Assembly: GCA_018662225.1 (NCBI GenBank)
Contig: JABJGO010000069.1
Coordinates: forward strand, 1-64,000
Direction: 5' to 3'
DNA from: Rhodospirillales bacterium
GTDB lineage: Bacteria; Pseudomonadota; Alphaproteobacteria; Rhodospirillales; Casp-alpha2
Length of the DNA stretch: 64,000 nt
Below the pieces are notes generated by a model. It saw only the letters and a list, made by a program, of their open reading frames with translations, had not been told where the DNA came from and made no database searches. Positions 8,921-16,957 of the stretch are shown here, one piece after another (positions within the stretch are counted from its first letter, which is position 1; every line of letters starts with the position of its first letter). A program made the position numbers and the translations under genes.

Positions 8921-8936
8921 ATGCCATTATAGGCAT
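8921..8936 (-). promoter_or_regulatory. Inverted repeat with embedded -10 element upstream of fnr
   Basis: ATGCC-ATTATA-GGCAT is a perfect inverted repeat; on the minus strand the centre reads TATAAT (8931 to 8926). If this is the fnr -10 box, transcription starts near 8919, which supports the ATG at 8888 as the start codon. Confidence 0.4.
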
Positions 8937-8994
8937 GATCACTTGGCAAAGAAAAGAAACCCGTTACGGATTTGGGCAAAAATCTGTTCCAAAA

Positions 8995-9008
8995 TTGACC
9001 TGAATCAT
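8995..9008. promoter_or_regulatory. FNR box
   Basis: TTGAC-CTGA-ATCAT matches the FNR consensus TTGAT-N4-ATCAA at 8 of 10 positions, with the TTGA and TCA cores intact. It lies between the divergent fnr and the small gene at 9066, so either or both may be controlled. Confidence 0.6.
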
Positions 9009-9065
9009 GGAGCGTGAATAGGGAAGCCTCCACATTCGTCGTGAAAACATTCTGAGGATCGGTTT

Positions 9066-9413
9066 TTGCTCTACACCACGCAAGCGTTACACGATGACGA
9101 AGTGCTCACGGCGCTGCCCCTGATGCAGATGTGTCACCCCCATTTGACGCTGGATAGTTGGCAGGAAAAAGCAAAAGAATTAAAAGCCAATGGCGGTGGC
9201 GTCGTCGCCGTTAAATACGAGAATGGGTGCATTTATGGGATTTTGGTATTTGAAATGCGGTGCCTTCCGTGTGGCGACAAAATTATTTCGGCCACCGATA
9301 TCATATCTTTGAAGTTAACTGGTCAGGAAAATTGCCGTTCCAGATTATTGGACTGGATTGACGAATTTGCCCAGAAAACAGCGTGTAAACGCGTGGAAAT
9401 AAATCTTTCCTGA
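9066..9413 (+). CDS. Small GNAT-like/uncharacterised protein, oxygen-regulated candidate
   Basis: 115 aa from a TTG start at 9066; GAGGA at 9054-9058 sits 7 nt upstream and decides the start. The pattern of strands (GGVVAVKYENGCIYGILVFEM, then DIISLKLTGQENC, then CKRVEINLS) resembles a minimal GNAT acyltransferase fold without a clear acetyl-CoA loop. Five cysteines are present, including C-L-P-C. It is divergent from fnr across the FNR box, so it may be part of the FNR response. The function is not recognised. Confidence 0.55.
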   Translation: MLYTTQALHDDEVLTALPLMQMCHPHLTLDSWQEKAKELKANGGGVVAVKYENGCIYGILVFEMRCLPCGDKIISATDIISLKLTGQENCRSRLLDWIDEFAQKTACKRVEINLS

Positions 9414-9556
9414 CGTCGCATGCCAAAATAAACGGAAATAGAGTCTTTTTACCAAATTGTGGCTTTAGAGACAGGCCGTTATGTGGGAGATTGGTGTCAG
9501 GATACTTGCGTCTGCGTATAAGATATAACGTGTATGTATGGTGTGTTTCTTTAGTG

Positions 9557-9580
9557 CAGATGTTGATTACATCTGTTTTT
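9557..9580 (+). terminator. Intrinsic terminator between small gene and pomA
   Basis: CAGATGT / ACATCTG, a perfect 7-bp stem with a TGATT loop, followed at once by TTTTT. It ends transcription from the upstream gene, or attenuates pomA if the pomA promoter lies before it. Only 31 nt separate it from the pomA ATG. Confidence 0.65.
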
Positions 9581-9611
9581 GTCTGCGCGCATTACTAACC
9601 ATGGACCGGTC

Positions 9612-10376
9612 ATGGATATAGCTACAATAATTGGTATCGTCGCGGGCCTCGTGGTGATTGTTATCTCGATTATGCTGGATGGCGACCTTGGGTCGTTCCT
9701 CAATGCACCCGGTATGGCGATCGTGTTCGGCGGAACGGTGGCGGCAACGCTTGTGAAGTTTCCCATGAAGGACTTCATTCAGAGTTTGAAGATTGGCTTC
9801 AGTGTTGCAATCAAGAACAGCAAGAATGACCCCAATTACATCTACGACAAATCCCTCGAAATGGCCGGCTTGGTACGCACGGGTGGCCTGTTGGCACTGG
9901 AAAGCGTCCAGCTTGAGAACGAGCTTTTCCAACGCGGGATTGGCATGTGTACGGATGGTCACAATCTGGACGTTATTCGTGCCACCATTGACCGCGAAGT
10001 GATTGTCACGATTGAGACCCAGGAAATGGGTGAAAATTTCTGGCGCGGTATTGGTGATGCCGGCCCGGCATGGGGCATGATTGGCACACTGATCGGGTTG
10101 GTGCAGATGCTTGCCAACCTGGATGATCCGGCTGCTATTGGCCCGGCTATGGCTATCGCCATGTTGACCACATTTTACGGCGCTGTGATGGCTAACCTCG
10201 TGGCTATTCCATTGGCTGATAAACTCGCGATCAAAATAGATGCTGACAGGCGTGTGCACGATCTGATCGTAGAAAGCATTGTTCAAATTCAGCAAAACAC
10301 GAGCCCCACAGCGCTCGCAGAAATTCTGTCAGCCTTCTTGCCTAGTGGATCAAAACCCGCAAAAGACGAAGAGTAG
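9612..10376 (+). CDS. pomA: Flagellar motor stator protein PomA/MotA
   Basis: 254 aa from ATG 9612, which gives the standard PomA N-terminus (MDIATIIGIVAG). Four membrane helices are apparent: residues about 2-22, 30-50, and the pair around GPAWGMIGTLIGLVQM and AIAMLTTFYGAVMANL. The cytoplasmic loop between helices 2 and 3 carries the torque-generating charged residues. With PomB it forms the ion-driven stator in the inner membrane. No good Shine-Dalgarno is visible. No other flagellar genes lie in the window, so the stator pair is orphaned from the main flagellar regulon. Confidence 0.88.
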   Translation: MDIATIIGIVAGLVVIVISIMLDGDLGSFLNAPGMAIVFGGTVAATLVKFPMKDFIQSLKIGFSVAIKNSKNDPNYIYDKSLEMAGLVRTGGLLALESVQLENELFQRGIGMCTDGHNLDVIRATIDREVIVTIETQEMGENFWRGIGDAGPAWGMIGTLIGLVQMLANLDDPAAIGPAMAIAMLTTFYGAVMANLVAIPLADKLAIKIDADRRVHDLIVESIVQIQQNTSPTALAEILSAFLPSGSKPAKDEE

Positions 10377-10414
10377 TCATTCGATGAGCAATCTGCGCTC
10401 TACAGGAGAGTCCC

Positions 10415-11293
10415 ATGGCTAAGAAAGGTGGCGGTGGCTCACCGGCGTGGATGGCCACATTTGCAGATTTGATGTCGCTGTTGCTGACGCTCTTTGTGTT
10501 GCTACTTACATTTGCAGAAATGGATATTGTTAAATACAAGGCGATTGCAGGCTCTATGTCTAATGCGCTCGGAACCGCGCGCAAAGACAAGCTGGCTGGG
10601 GTTGTGGAGATTGATGGATCGCTGCGCCGTACTGCGGCGAAGAACGTGGATATATCCAAACGCGAAGAGGACTCGAGTCAGCAAGAAGAGGATGTTCAGT
10701 CTGTGTCAGTGGCCTTGCCGGTGCTTTCCGAGGAAGAACTGGCGGCGGCGCTTCAAAAAATAGGTGAGAAAGATGCTGACGAACTCAAGACCGTTCTCTC
10801 CGACGCGATTGAAGGGGAGATGCACAAATCCGGTGTTTCGGTCGAACGTGACGGCAGCAACGTTGTCATTCGCTTCCCCAGTTCCATCGCTTTTCCATCA
10901 GGCAGCAACAGCCTGAATATCGATTTCACGGACTTGATTGAAAAACTTGCGCCTATATTGAAAGAAACACCTGGCGACATTATTGTATCGGGACATACAG
11001 ACAATATTCCCCTACATGGTGGCGCATTCGAATCCAACTGGGATCTGTCCGCTGCTCGTGCCACATCTGTGATTCATAATTTGTTATTTGATCACGGGAT
11101 GGATCCTCAACGTATGACCGTTCAAGGGTTCGGTGATAGCCGACCCATCCAGTCAAATGAAACGGTTGAAGGGCGGGCAGCGAACAGGCGGGTTGAAATC
11201 ACCATCTTGTCCCCTGATGTCATGGCCGAACTGAATAAGGCCGCGGAGGAAGCTGGTGCTGAGGTTTCCAAAGGTTTCTATGACGATGAATAG
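10415..11293 (+). CDS. pomB: Flagellar motor stator protein PomB/MotB (OmpA-family C-terminus)
   Basis: 292 aa. The N-terminal membrane helix follows PAWMATFADLMSLLLTLFV, with Asp18 as the conserved ion-carrying residue. An acidic linker (about 60-125) leads to an OmpA/MotB peptidoglycan-binding domain (IVSGHTDNIP, then NWDLSAARA, then AANRRVEI). The protein anchors the stator to the cell wall. The sequence alone does not settle whether sodium or protons drive it. It is 38 nt after pomA with a Shine-Dalgarno (AGGAGAG). Confidence 0.9.
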   Translation: MAKKGGGGSPAWMATFADLMSLLLTLFVLLLTFAEMDIVKYKAIAGSMSNALGTARKDKLAGVVEIDGSLRRTAAKNVDISKREEDSSQQEEDVQSVSVALPVLSEEELAAALQKIGEKDADELKTVLSDAIEGEMHKSGVSVERDGSNVVIRFPSSIAFPSGSNSLNIDFTDLIEKLAPILKETPGDIIVSGHTDNIPLHGGAFESNWDLSAARATSVIHNLLFDHGMDPQRMTVQGFGDSRPIQSNETVEGRAANRRVEITILSPDVMAELNKAAEEAGAEVSKGFYDDE

Positions 11294-11313
11294 GACGTGA
11301 GGCCAAAATCACG

Positions 11314-12165
11314 ATGAGAATCATGATGCGCTCGTCCATTCGACGGTTCGTTATGGGATTATTGACCCTTGCTGGCATTTCCCCACAAGGGTTCTTTATT
11401 CCATACCGCTACGCGGCGGGTACCGCATCTACTGACGCAGGTGCTTTTTCGGCGATTTCTGTCCGAATGAAGAATGCCGCCAATAACTTCTCGGACCTGT
11501 TATCACGCATGGATACTTATGCCGAAGATTTGCTGTCAATCGGATCGAACCCACCACCTGCGCCTAGGTGGGCGCAGGACTGGTTCCCCGGTCTGGATGG
11601 CGCAGCAGCTTATTGTCTGATACGCCACTTAAAGCCATCGCGTGTGATCGAGGTGGGATCAGGCCATTCTACCCGGTTTATGGCACAGGCCATTCGGGAC
11701 GGTGGCCTGAAAACCGTTATAACAGCCATCGATCCCGCACCGCGAGCTGATCTGGAGGGTGTAGGTGTTGCCTGCATCCGTAATACGCTTCAAACGGTTG
11801 CGCTGGATACGTTTCAGCAACTTAAAGCAGGCGATATGCTGAGCATTGATTCCAGTCATATTCTCATGCCGGGAACGGATGTGGATATCCTGTTCAATCG
11901 TGTGATTCCCGATCTGCCCGCGGGTGTCGTCATCCATATCCACGACATGTTTTTACCGGATGGCTACCCAGCCAATTGGCGGTGGCGTGGCTATAACGAA
12001 CAACTGGCTGTGGCTACGATGTTGGATGGCAGCAACGCTGAGCTACTGTGGTCCAGTCATTACGTGAGAACCCGTATGATGGCTGCGGTACAAGGCTCCG
12101 TCGCAGCGCAAATTAAGGTGCCGTCGGGGGCTCAGGAATCATCCCTGTGGTTTCGAAAGAGCTAG
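11314..12165 (+). CDS. Class I SAM-dependent methyltransferase (Methyltransf_24-like)
   Basis: 283 aa. SAM-binding motif I is visible as RVIEVGSGHSTRFMAQA, followed by the acidic motif II TAIDPAP and a later IHIHDMFLPDGYP typical of the Methyltransf_24 group found in glycan and polyketide clusters. The N-terminus (about 1-30) is basic and hydrophobic. It is only 20 nt after pomB, so it could be cotranscribed with the motor genes and modify a surface or flagellar component; that is inference from position only. It ends convergently with the P460 gene, sharing the sequence CTAG for both stop codons. Confidence 0.75.
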   Translation: MRIMMRSSIRRFVMGLLTLAGISPQGFFIPYRYAAGTASTDAGAFSAISVRMKNAANNFSDLLSRMDTYAEDLLSIGSNPPPAPRWAQDWFPGLDGAAAYCLIRHLKPSRVIEVGSGHSTRFMAQAIRDGGLKTVITAIDPAPRADLEGVGVACIRNTLQTVALDTFQQLKAGDMLSIDSSHILMPGTDVDILFNRVIPDLPAGVVIHIHDMFLPDGYPANWRWRGYNEQLAVATMLDGSNAELLWSSHYVRTRMMAAVQGSVAAQIKVPSGAQESSLWFRKS

Positions 12166-12779
12166 TTCCGGTACCCGGGCGGCACGAAAAATAGAAAATC
12201 CCGTGATGACCGCACCTTGTGGCAGATATGGCAAAACTCCAAAGCATTCTGAGCATCATGCTGGCTATCACCGATGAGGCTGCCGTCCGATTCAATGGCT
12301 AAGTAACGCCAATCACCGGTACCCGGACTGGCTCCTTCGGCCAACTTTTCCATGACAAACAAACGACCCGGTAAAATGTCACCATCTTTGGTGACGGCAA
12401 AGCCGTCCTTGGCGAAAACTGCACCGGCTGGCATTTTGTACCCTTTTGCTAGCGCGTCATAACGGACAGCCAGATCGTTAGCGAAATTATTGATGTAGCG
12501 ATCGCCATGGGTCGACGATAGGTACGGCGCTCGATTGTAGCGTTTCCATGTGTTGTATTCTTTCACTACAGGCAGTTCTGATCTGGCGAATGTCTTTGCC
12601 AATTCCGATTGAATTTGGTGATAAATAGCTTCTGCGTTCGAATCGGTTAAGGCGGCAGGGTTGTCGATCTTCATGTGCCGGAAGTCGGGTACAAAGTTTT
12701 CATCCTGCACCTGAGCGCTGGCGGGGGATACCCAGAAGAGAGCAACGCTGAGTAATATCCAACTGGTATAATATTTCAT
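12162..12779 (-). CDS. Cytochrome P460-family periplasmic heme protein
   Basis: 205 aa from the ATG at 12779, which gives a clean signal peptide ending in SPASA-Q. A single c-type heme motif, FCHICHK (CxxCH), lies close to the C-terminus, as in P460 cytochromes, and TWKRYNRAPYLSSTHGDRYINN matches the family's N-terminal fold. Characterised P460s oxidise hydroxylamine or nitric oxide, and many family members are uncharacterised. The Lys that cross-links to the heme in true P460 cannot be assigned here. The 3' end overlaps the convergent methyltransferase gene by 4 bases. Confidence 0.75.
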   Translation of the reverse strand: MKYYTSWILLSVALFWVSPASAQVQDENFVPDFRHMKIDNPAALTDSNAEAIYHQIQSELAKTFARSELPVVKEYNTWKRYNRAPYLSSTHGDRYINNFANDLAVRYDALAKGYKMPAGAVFAKDGFAVTKDGDILPGRLFVMEKLAEGASPGTGDWRYLAIESDGSLIGDSQHDAQNALEFCHICHKVRSSRDFLFFVPPGYRN

Positions 12780-12864
12780 GCGCCAATGGTGCATGAAATA
12801 AAATTCAAATGATACGTCTGCTCACAACCAGTTGAGATGAAGTGAAGGCTGTCTTTGGGGCCTG

Positions 12865-14019
12865 TCAGGAGTACGGATCAGCGGCATCGCGCAGCCCGTC
12901 GCCCAGGAAGTTAAAGGCCAGCACCACGACAATAACCGGCAGCATGGGTAACATTAACCATGGGTAAAGTGCCACAGCATTGATGTTTTGTGCTTCCACC
13001 AGCAATACGCCCCAACTGGTAATCGGTGGGCGCAACCCCAGACCGAGGAAGCTAAGGGCTGTTTCACCCAAAATCATGGATGGAATTGACAACGTGGCGG
13101 ATGCTATCAGGTGGCTCATGAAATTGGGTAGAAGGTGGCGGCCGATAATACGTCTTGGCTTGGCACCCATGAGGGTGGCCGCCGTGCAATAGTCCTCTTC
13201 ACGCAGCGCCAGTAATTTTGATCGCACCGCCCTGGCCAGTCCAGGCCAGTCCAGCATGCCCAGAATGATCGTAATGCCCAGGTAGACCAGAATAGGGCTC
13301 CAGTTCACAGGTAATGCCGCCGACAGGGCCATCCACAGGGGGAGTTCCGGCATGGAGCGCAGAATCTCAATGACGCGTTGAACAGTTGCATCGACCCATC
13401 CGCCAAAATACCCAGCCGCACCGCCAATGGATATTCCCAGCAAGAAGCTTACTGTGATGCCGATCAGGCCCACGGTTAGTGACACTCGGCTGCCATAAAG
13501 AATGCGCGAGAACATATCGCGGCCCAGTCGGTCAGTGCCAAACAGGAACATGGTGCCGTCTTCGGCGGGGCATACCACGTGGAAGCTGCCTTCTATAACC
13601 CCCCAGAATGAATAGGAATCGCCCAAGCAGAAGAATCGCAAACGGTCGATCTTGTTCGTATTGATCGTGTATTCGCGTTTTAGATTTTCCATATTCAGGT
13701 GGTAATCCATGCCATATACAAAGGGGCCTTCGAATGAGCCTTCATGGAAAAAATGAACCTGTTGCGGGGGGGCGTAGATGAAGTCCGTATCCCGGCTGTG
13801 CAGATTGTACGGTGCGAGGAATTCAGCGATCAGGATGGATGCGTACATGAATATCAGGATAAAGCCTGAAATTACGGCCAGCTTGTGCCCCTGCAACCGC
13901 CACCAGATCATCTTCCACTGTGACGCCATGTAATAGCGTTCTTGTTCAGGGGTAAGGGCTTCGATGGTATGGGGATCAAAGGGCTCTTTATTGACGTAGT
14001 GTTCGATGTTCTTGCTCAT
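12865..14019 (-). CDS. Peptide-type ABC transporter permease, DppC/OppC/YejE family
   Basis: 384 aa. The first helix (about 49-70) is followed by a long extracytoplasmic insert (about 70-165), then five further helices. The permease EAA loop reads YCTAATLMGAKPRRIIGRHLLPN. The insert and large size match the YejE/microcin-C-type branch more than DppC. It is the last of four genes on the minus strand and its start overlaps the preceding permease stop by 4 bases, indicating translational coupling. Confidence 0.88.
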   Translation of the reverse strand: MSKNIEHYVNKEPFDPHTIEALTPEQERYYMASQWKMIWWRLQGHKLAVISGFILIFMYASILIAEFLAPYNLHSRDTDFIYAPPQQVHFFHEGSFEGPFVYGMDYHLNMENLKREYTINTNKIDRLRFFCLGDSYSFWGVIEGSFHVVCPAEDGTMFLFGTDRLGRDMFSRILYGSRVSLTVGLIGITVSFLLGISIGGAAGYFGGWVDATVQRVIEILRSMPELPLWMALSAALPVNWSPILVYLGITIILGMLDWPGLARAVRSKLLALREEDYCTAATLMGAKPRRIIGRHLLPNFMSHLIASATLSIPSMILGETALSFLGLGLRPPITSWGVLLVEAQNINAVALYPWLMLPMLPVIVVVLAFNFLGDGLRDAADPYS

Positions 14020-15014
14020 GCCCGGGTACTCCCCGTCAGCCGGATGCGCGGGTCAAGAACCGTCAATAAAACATCGGACACAAACATGCCAACAACGGTC
14101 AGCATGGCCAGGAAGATCAGGAATGATCCAGCCAGGTACATATCCTGGCTCTGCAACGCGCCAAGCAACATCGGCCCTGTTGTGGGCAGCGACATCACCG
14201 ATGATACAATGACCGAGCCGGAAACCACTTGGGGTAACAGGTTACCGATATCGGCAATAAATGGGTTCAAGGCCATACGAAGTGGATACTTAATCAGCAG
14301 TTTGCCGGGCGACAGGCCCTTGGCCCGGCCGGTAACAACGTACTGTTTGTGAAGTTCATCCAGCAAGTTCGCCCGCAACCGCCTGATCATACCCGCCGTG
14401 CCGGACGTGCCAATAACGACCACCGGCACCCAGAGATGTGCGGCGACGGACCATGCTTTGTCTATGGTCCAGGGTTGATCCAGATATTGTGGGTCCATCA
14501 ACCCGCCAATGGACGTGCCAAACCATACATTGGCAAAATACAATAACACCAACGCCAGCAGGAAGTTCGGTGTGGCAAGGCCAAGAAAGCCAATCAGCGT
14601 CAACCCATGGTCGCCCCAACTGTACTGATGGGTGGCTGAGTAAACGCCAATGGGAAAAGACACCATGTAGATAAAAATAATTGTGGCGAAGTTCAGGACC
14701 ATGGACAGGAACAAACGATCGCCCACGACCTCGTTGACCGGCAGGTTGTATTCAAAGGAATACCCCAGATCACCCTGTAGCAATCCGAATACCCAGGTGA
14801 AATATTGTTCTGGCATGGATTTATCGAGACCATACTGGCGCCGGAGAAATTCAATTTTTTCTTCATCCACCATCTCACCCTGGCTTTGCAGTTCTGCAAT
14901 ATAAGTGGAGAGGTAGTCACCAGGTGGTAACTGGATGATGATAAACACCAGTACGCTGATGGCTGCCAGCGTGAGCATCATGGAAAAAACACGTCGGATC
15001 AGGTATTCAAGCAT
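14016..15014 (-). CDS. Peptide-type ABC transporter permease, DppB/OppB/YejB family
   Basis: 332 aa, six predicted membrane helices. The N-terminal LEYLIRRVFSMMLTL is the hallmark of DppB-type permeases. The EAA loop reads YVVTGRAKGLSPGKLLIKYPLRMALNP. It pairs with the adjacent DppC-like protein to form the membrane channel and lies 14 nt after the substrate-binding protein gene. Confidence 0.9.
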   Translation of the reverse strand: MLEYLIRRVFSMMLTLAAISVLVFIIIQLPPGDYLSTYIAELQSQGEMVDEEKIEFLRRQYGLDKSMPEQYFTWVFGLLQGDLGYSFEYNLPVNEVVGDRLFLSMVLNFATIIFIYMVSFPIGVYSATHQYSWGDHGLTLIGFLGLATPNFLLALVLLYFANVWFGTSIGGLMDPQYLDQPWTIDKAWSVAAHLWVPVVVIGTSGTAGMIRRLRANLLDELHKQYVVTGRAKGLSPGKLLIKYPLRMALNPFIADIGNLLPQVVSGSVIVSSVMSLPTTGPMLLGALQSQDMYLAGSFLIFLAMLTVVGMFVSDVLLTVLDPRIRLTGSTRA

Positions 15015-15028
15015 GGGTCATACCTCTC

Positions 15029-16957
15029 CTAGTTTCCAGAATCAGCGGATTGCGGTTCATCGTCGAACCAAAAAGTATCGGGACGGTAGATACCGAAATG
15101 TGCGCCTGGATCCCAGTTGTAAATGCCTTCGGTCGGTACATTGTGCAGGCGATTATTGATCGCTACGGGCTGACGAACGCCGGACGCCAAGCCAATAGAA
15201 AACACATTGTCGGTGTATAAATCGAGCATTTCATTCCAGATATCACGGCGCGTGTCAGAATCCTCGGCGATCACCCAGGACTCGTTTAAACTCGCCAATC
15301 GTCGCGGCACGTCCATATCGATGGCCTCGCCCGCTTTTCCGTTAGTTTGATAGAACTGTCCCCACTTGGGCCATTGGAAGTGCTCCTGATTGGTGGGTGC
15401 CAACTCTTCTGGGCTAGTATCGGGGGTCGGGATACCGTTTTCCAGACCGAACCATACGGATATAAGTGTGGTGCCCGCAAAAATACGATTGCGCAGAACT
15501 TCACGTTGCAGGGGTTTGGTGTAAATCTTTATACCAGCCTTTAACCAACTGTCATGGACCAGTTCAAGCACGTCGGCCTGTTCTGTATCCTCGCCCGCTG
15601 TCTCCACAATAATCTCCATAGGTCGACCATCGGGTAGCAGGCGAACATTGCGGCTGTCACGTTCTGTGAGGCCCAGATCATCCAGAATACGATTGGCTTC
15701 GGTCAAATTGAAGTCGGACCAACGTTTGGCGAATTCAGCGTTATATAATGGACTTTGTGGCAGGGGCGAATTATTGCCCTCCCGGGCCAAACCAAAATAA
15801 ATGACCTGATTAATCTCGTGCCGGTCTGTTGCCATGGAAAGGGCTCGTCTGAATTCCACATTCCGGAACAGGGGCTGCCATTCCGGGTCGGTGGTGTTCA
15901 TATTTGGGAACAGCGCCATATGCGCACCCTTGGCTGTATGCCAAAGATTTACCGTGAAATCGTTGATCTTTTCACCCTGTTTCAAGAATGTGTAGTCACT
16001 GAACGATAGCGAGCGGGCCTGTAGATCAGATTCCCCGGACCCGGTTTTGGCAGAGATCAACTTGGCGCTGGCAATCGTGATGGCAACTTCATCGATGTAG
16101 GGTAATTGCCGTCCCTCGCTATCAATACGGTGATAATACGGATTGCGTTTGAAGATGAACCGTTCCGCCGGTGGTTTCGTGACCAGCACCCATGGCTGTA
16201 GCGTCGGTAGTGCCGGATTGTTGTTTCGATACTGGCGGCCGTTCTTGGTCATCAGAGAAACCCAGTTACGTTGGCCCTTGTCTTCGACCATACGGGCGAG
16301 TTCTTCCGGGTCCTGATAACTGGCGTGGAATTTCTTCATGTAGTGTGCAGGCCGGTACAGATAAAACGGACTGGCACGGGCAAGGGCAGGCAGGAAATAG
16401 GGGTTGGGACGATCCCACGTATACCGGACCGTAACATCATCAATGACGTCAAATTGTGGACCGCGGCCCCCAATGCGCAATATGGAAGGCAACCCCGACG
16501 GTGACACCTCTTCATTGTTGGCAATGTCATCCCAGTAGAACCGAAAATCTTCGGTGGTGAAGGGGCTGCCATCTGACCATTTATGGCCAGGGCGCAGGTG
16601 CAACGTGAATTCGCGACCTTCGCGTACTTCGATGTGGCGCAGGATATCGGGTTGGATGCTCAGATCCTGCGCATAACCGGCCAGGCGCGCGTATCCGTAA
16701 ACAACCAACAGCCGGATATCCTTGGCACGGCCCATGAGCAGTCGAAGCTGCCCACCATGCTGTCCCATAGCTTCCATGTCCGCCACATAAGGCTCAAACG
16801 GTAATCGATCTTCAAGTGGGGGCAGGGTGCCAGCGGCTACTTCGTCAGCAAGACTAGGTGTTTCCTTAATGGCGAAGTCCTGTGCCGAAGACGGTGCCAC
16901 ATTCATTGTTAGGGCCATCATCGTAAGGCACAGCAGGGGCGTTACCCATCTCATCAT
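15029..16957 (-). CDS. Extracellular solute-binding protein, family 5 (peptide/oligopeptide type)
   Basis: 642 aa with a signal peptide ending around PSSAQ (residue 25). SBP_5 features include FTLHLRPGHKWSDGSPFTTEDFRFYWDD and the later FRRALSMATDRHEINQVIYFG. It is longer than typical DppA (about 540 aa), again like YejA-type binding proteins. It captures the ligand in the periplasm; peptides, opines or other large solutes are possible. The start overlaps the stop of the ATPase gene by 4 bases. Confidence 0.88.
   Translation of the reverse strand: MMRWVTPLLCLTMMALTMNVAPSSAQDFAIKETPSLADEVAAGTLPPLEDRLPFEPYVADMEAMGQHGGQLRLLMGRAKDIRLLVVYGYARLAGYAQDLSIQPDILRHIEVREGREFTLHLRPGHKWSDGSPFTTEDFRFYWDDIANNEEVSPSGLPSILRIGGRGPQFDVIDDVTVRYTWDRPNPYFLPALARASPFYLYRPAHYMKKFHASYQDPEELARMVEDKGQRNWVSLMTKNGRQYRNNNPALPTLQPWVLVTKPPAERFIFKRNPYYHRIDSEGRQLPYIDEVAITIASAKLISAKTGSGESDLQARSLSFSDYTFLKQGEKINDFTVNLWHTAKGAHMALFPNMNTTDPEWQPLFRNVEFRRALSMATDRHEINQVIYFGLAREGNNSPLPQSPLYNAEFAKRWSDFNLTEANRILDDLGLTERDSRNVRLLPDGRPMEIIVETAGEDTEQADVLELVHDSWLKAGIKIYTKPLQREVLRNRIFAGTTLISVWFGLENGIPTPDTSPEELAPTNQEHFQWPKWGQFYQTNGKAGEAIDMDVPRRLASLNESWVIAEDSDTRRDIWNEMLDLYTDNVFSIGLASGVRQPVAINNRLHNVPTEGIYNWDPGAHFGIYRPDTFWFDDEPQSADSGN

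Noticed and set aside
9414-9556. Possible cyclic-di-GMP riboswitch upstream of pomA
   Set aside because: The terminator and motility gene fit, but the GEMM core sequences are not present.
12162-12165. Convergent genes sharing CTAG as both stop codons
   Set aside because: Real, but four-base convergent overlaps are common and need no special explanation.
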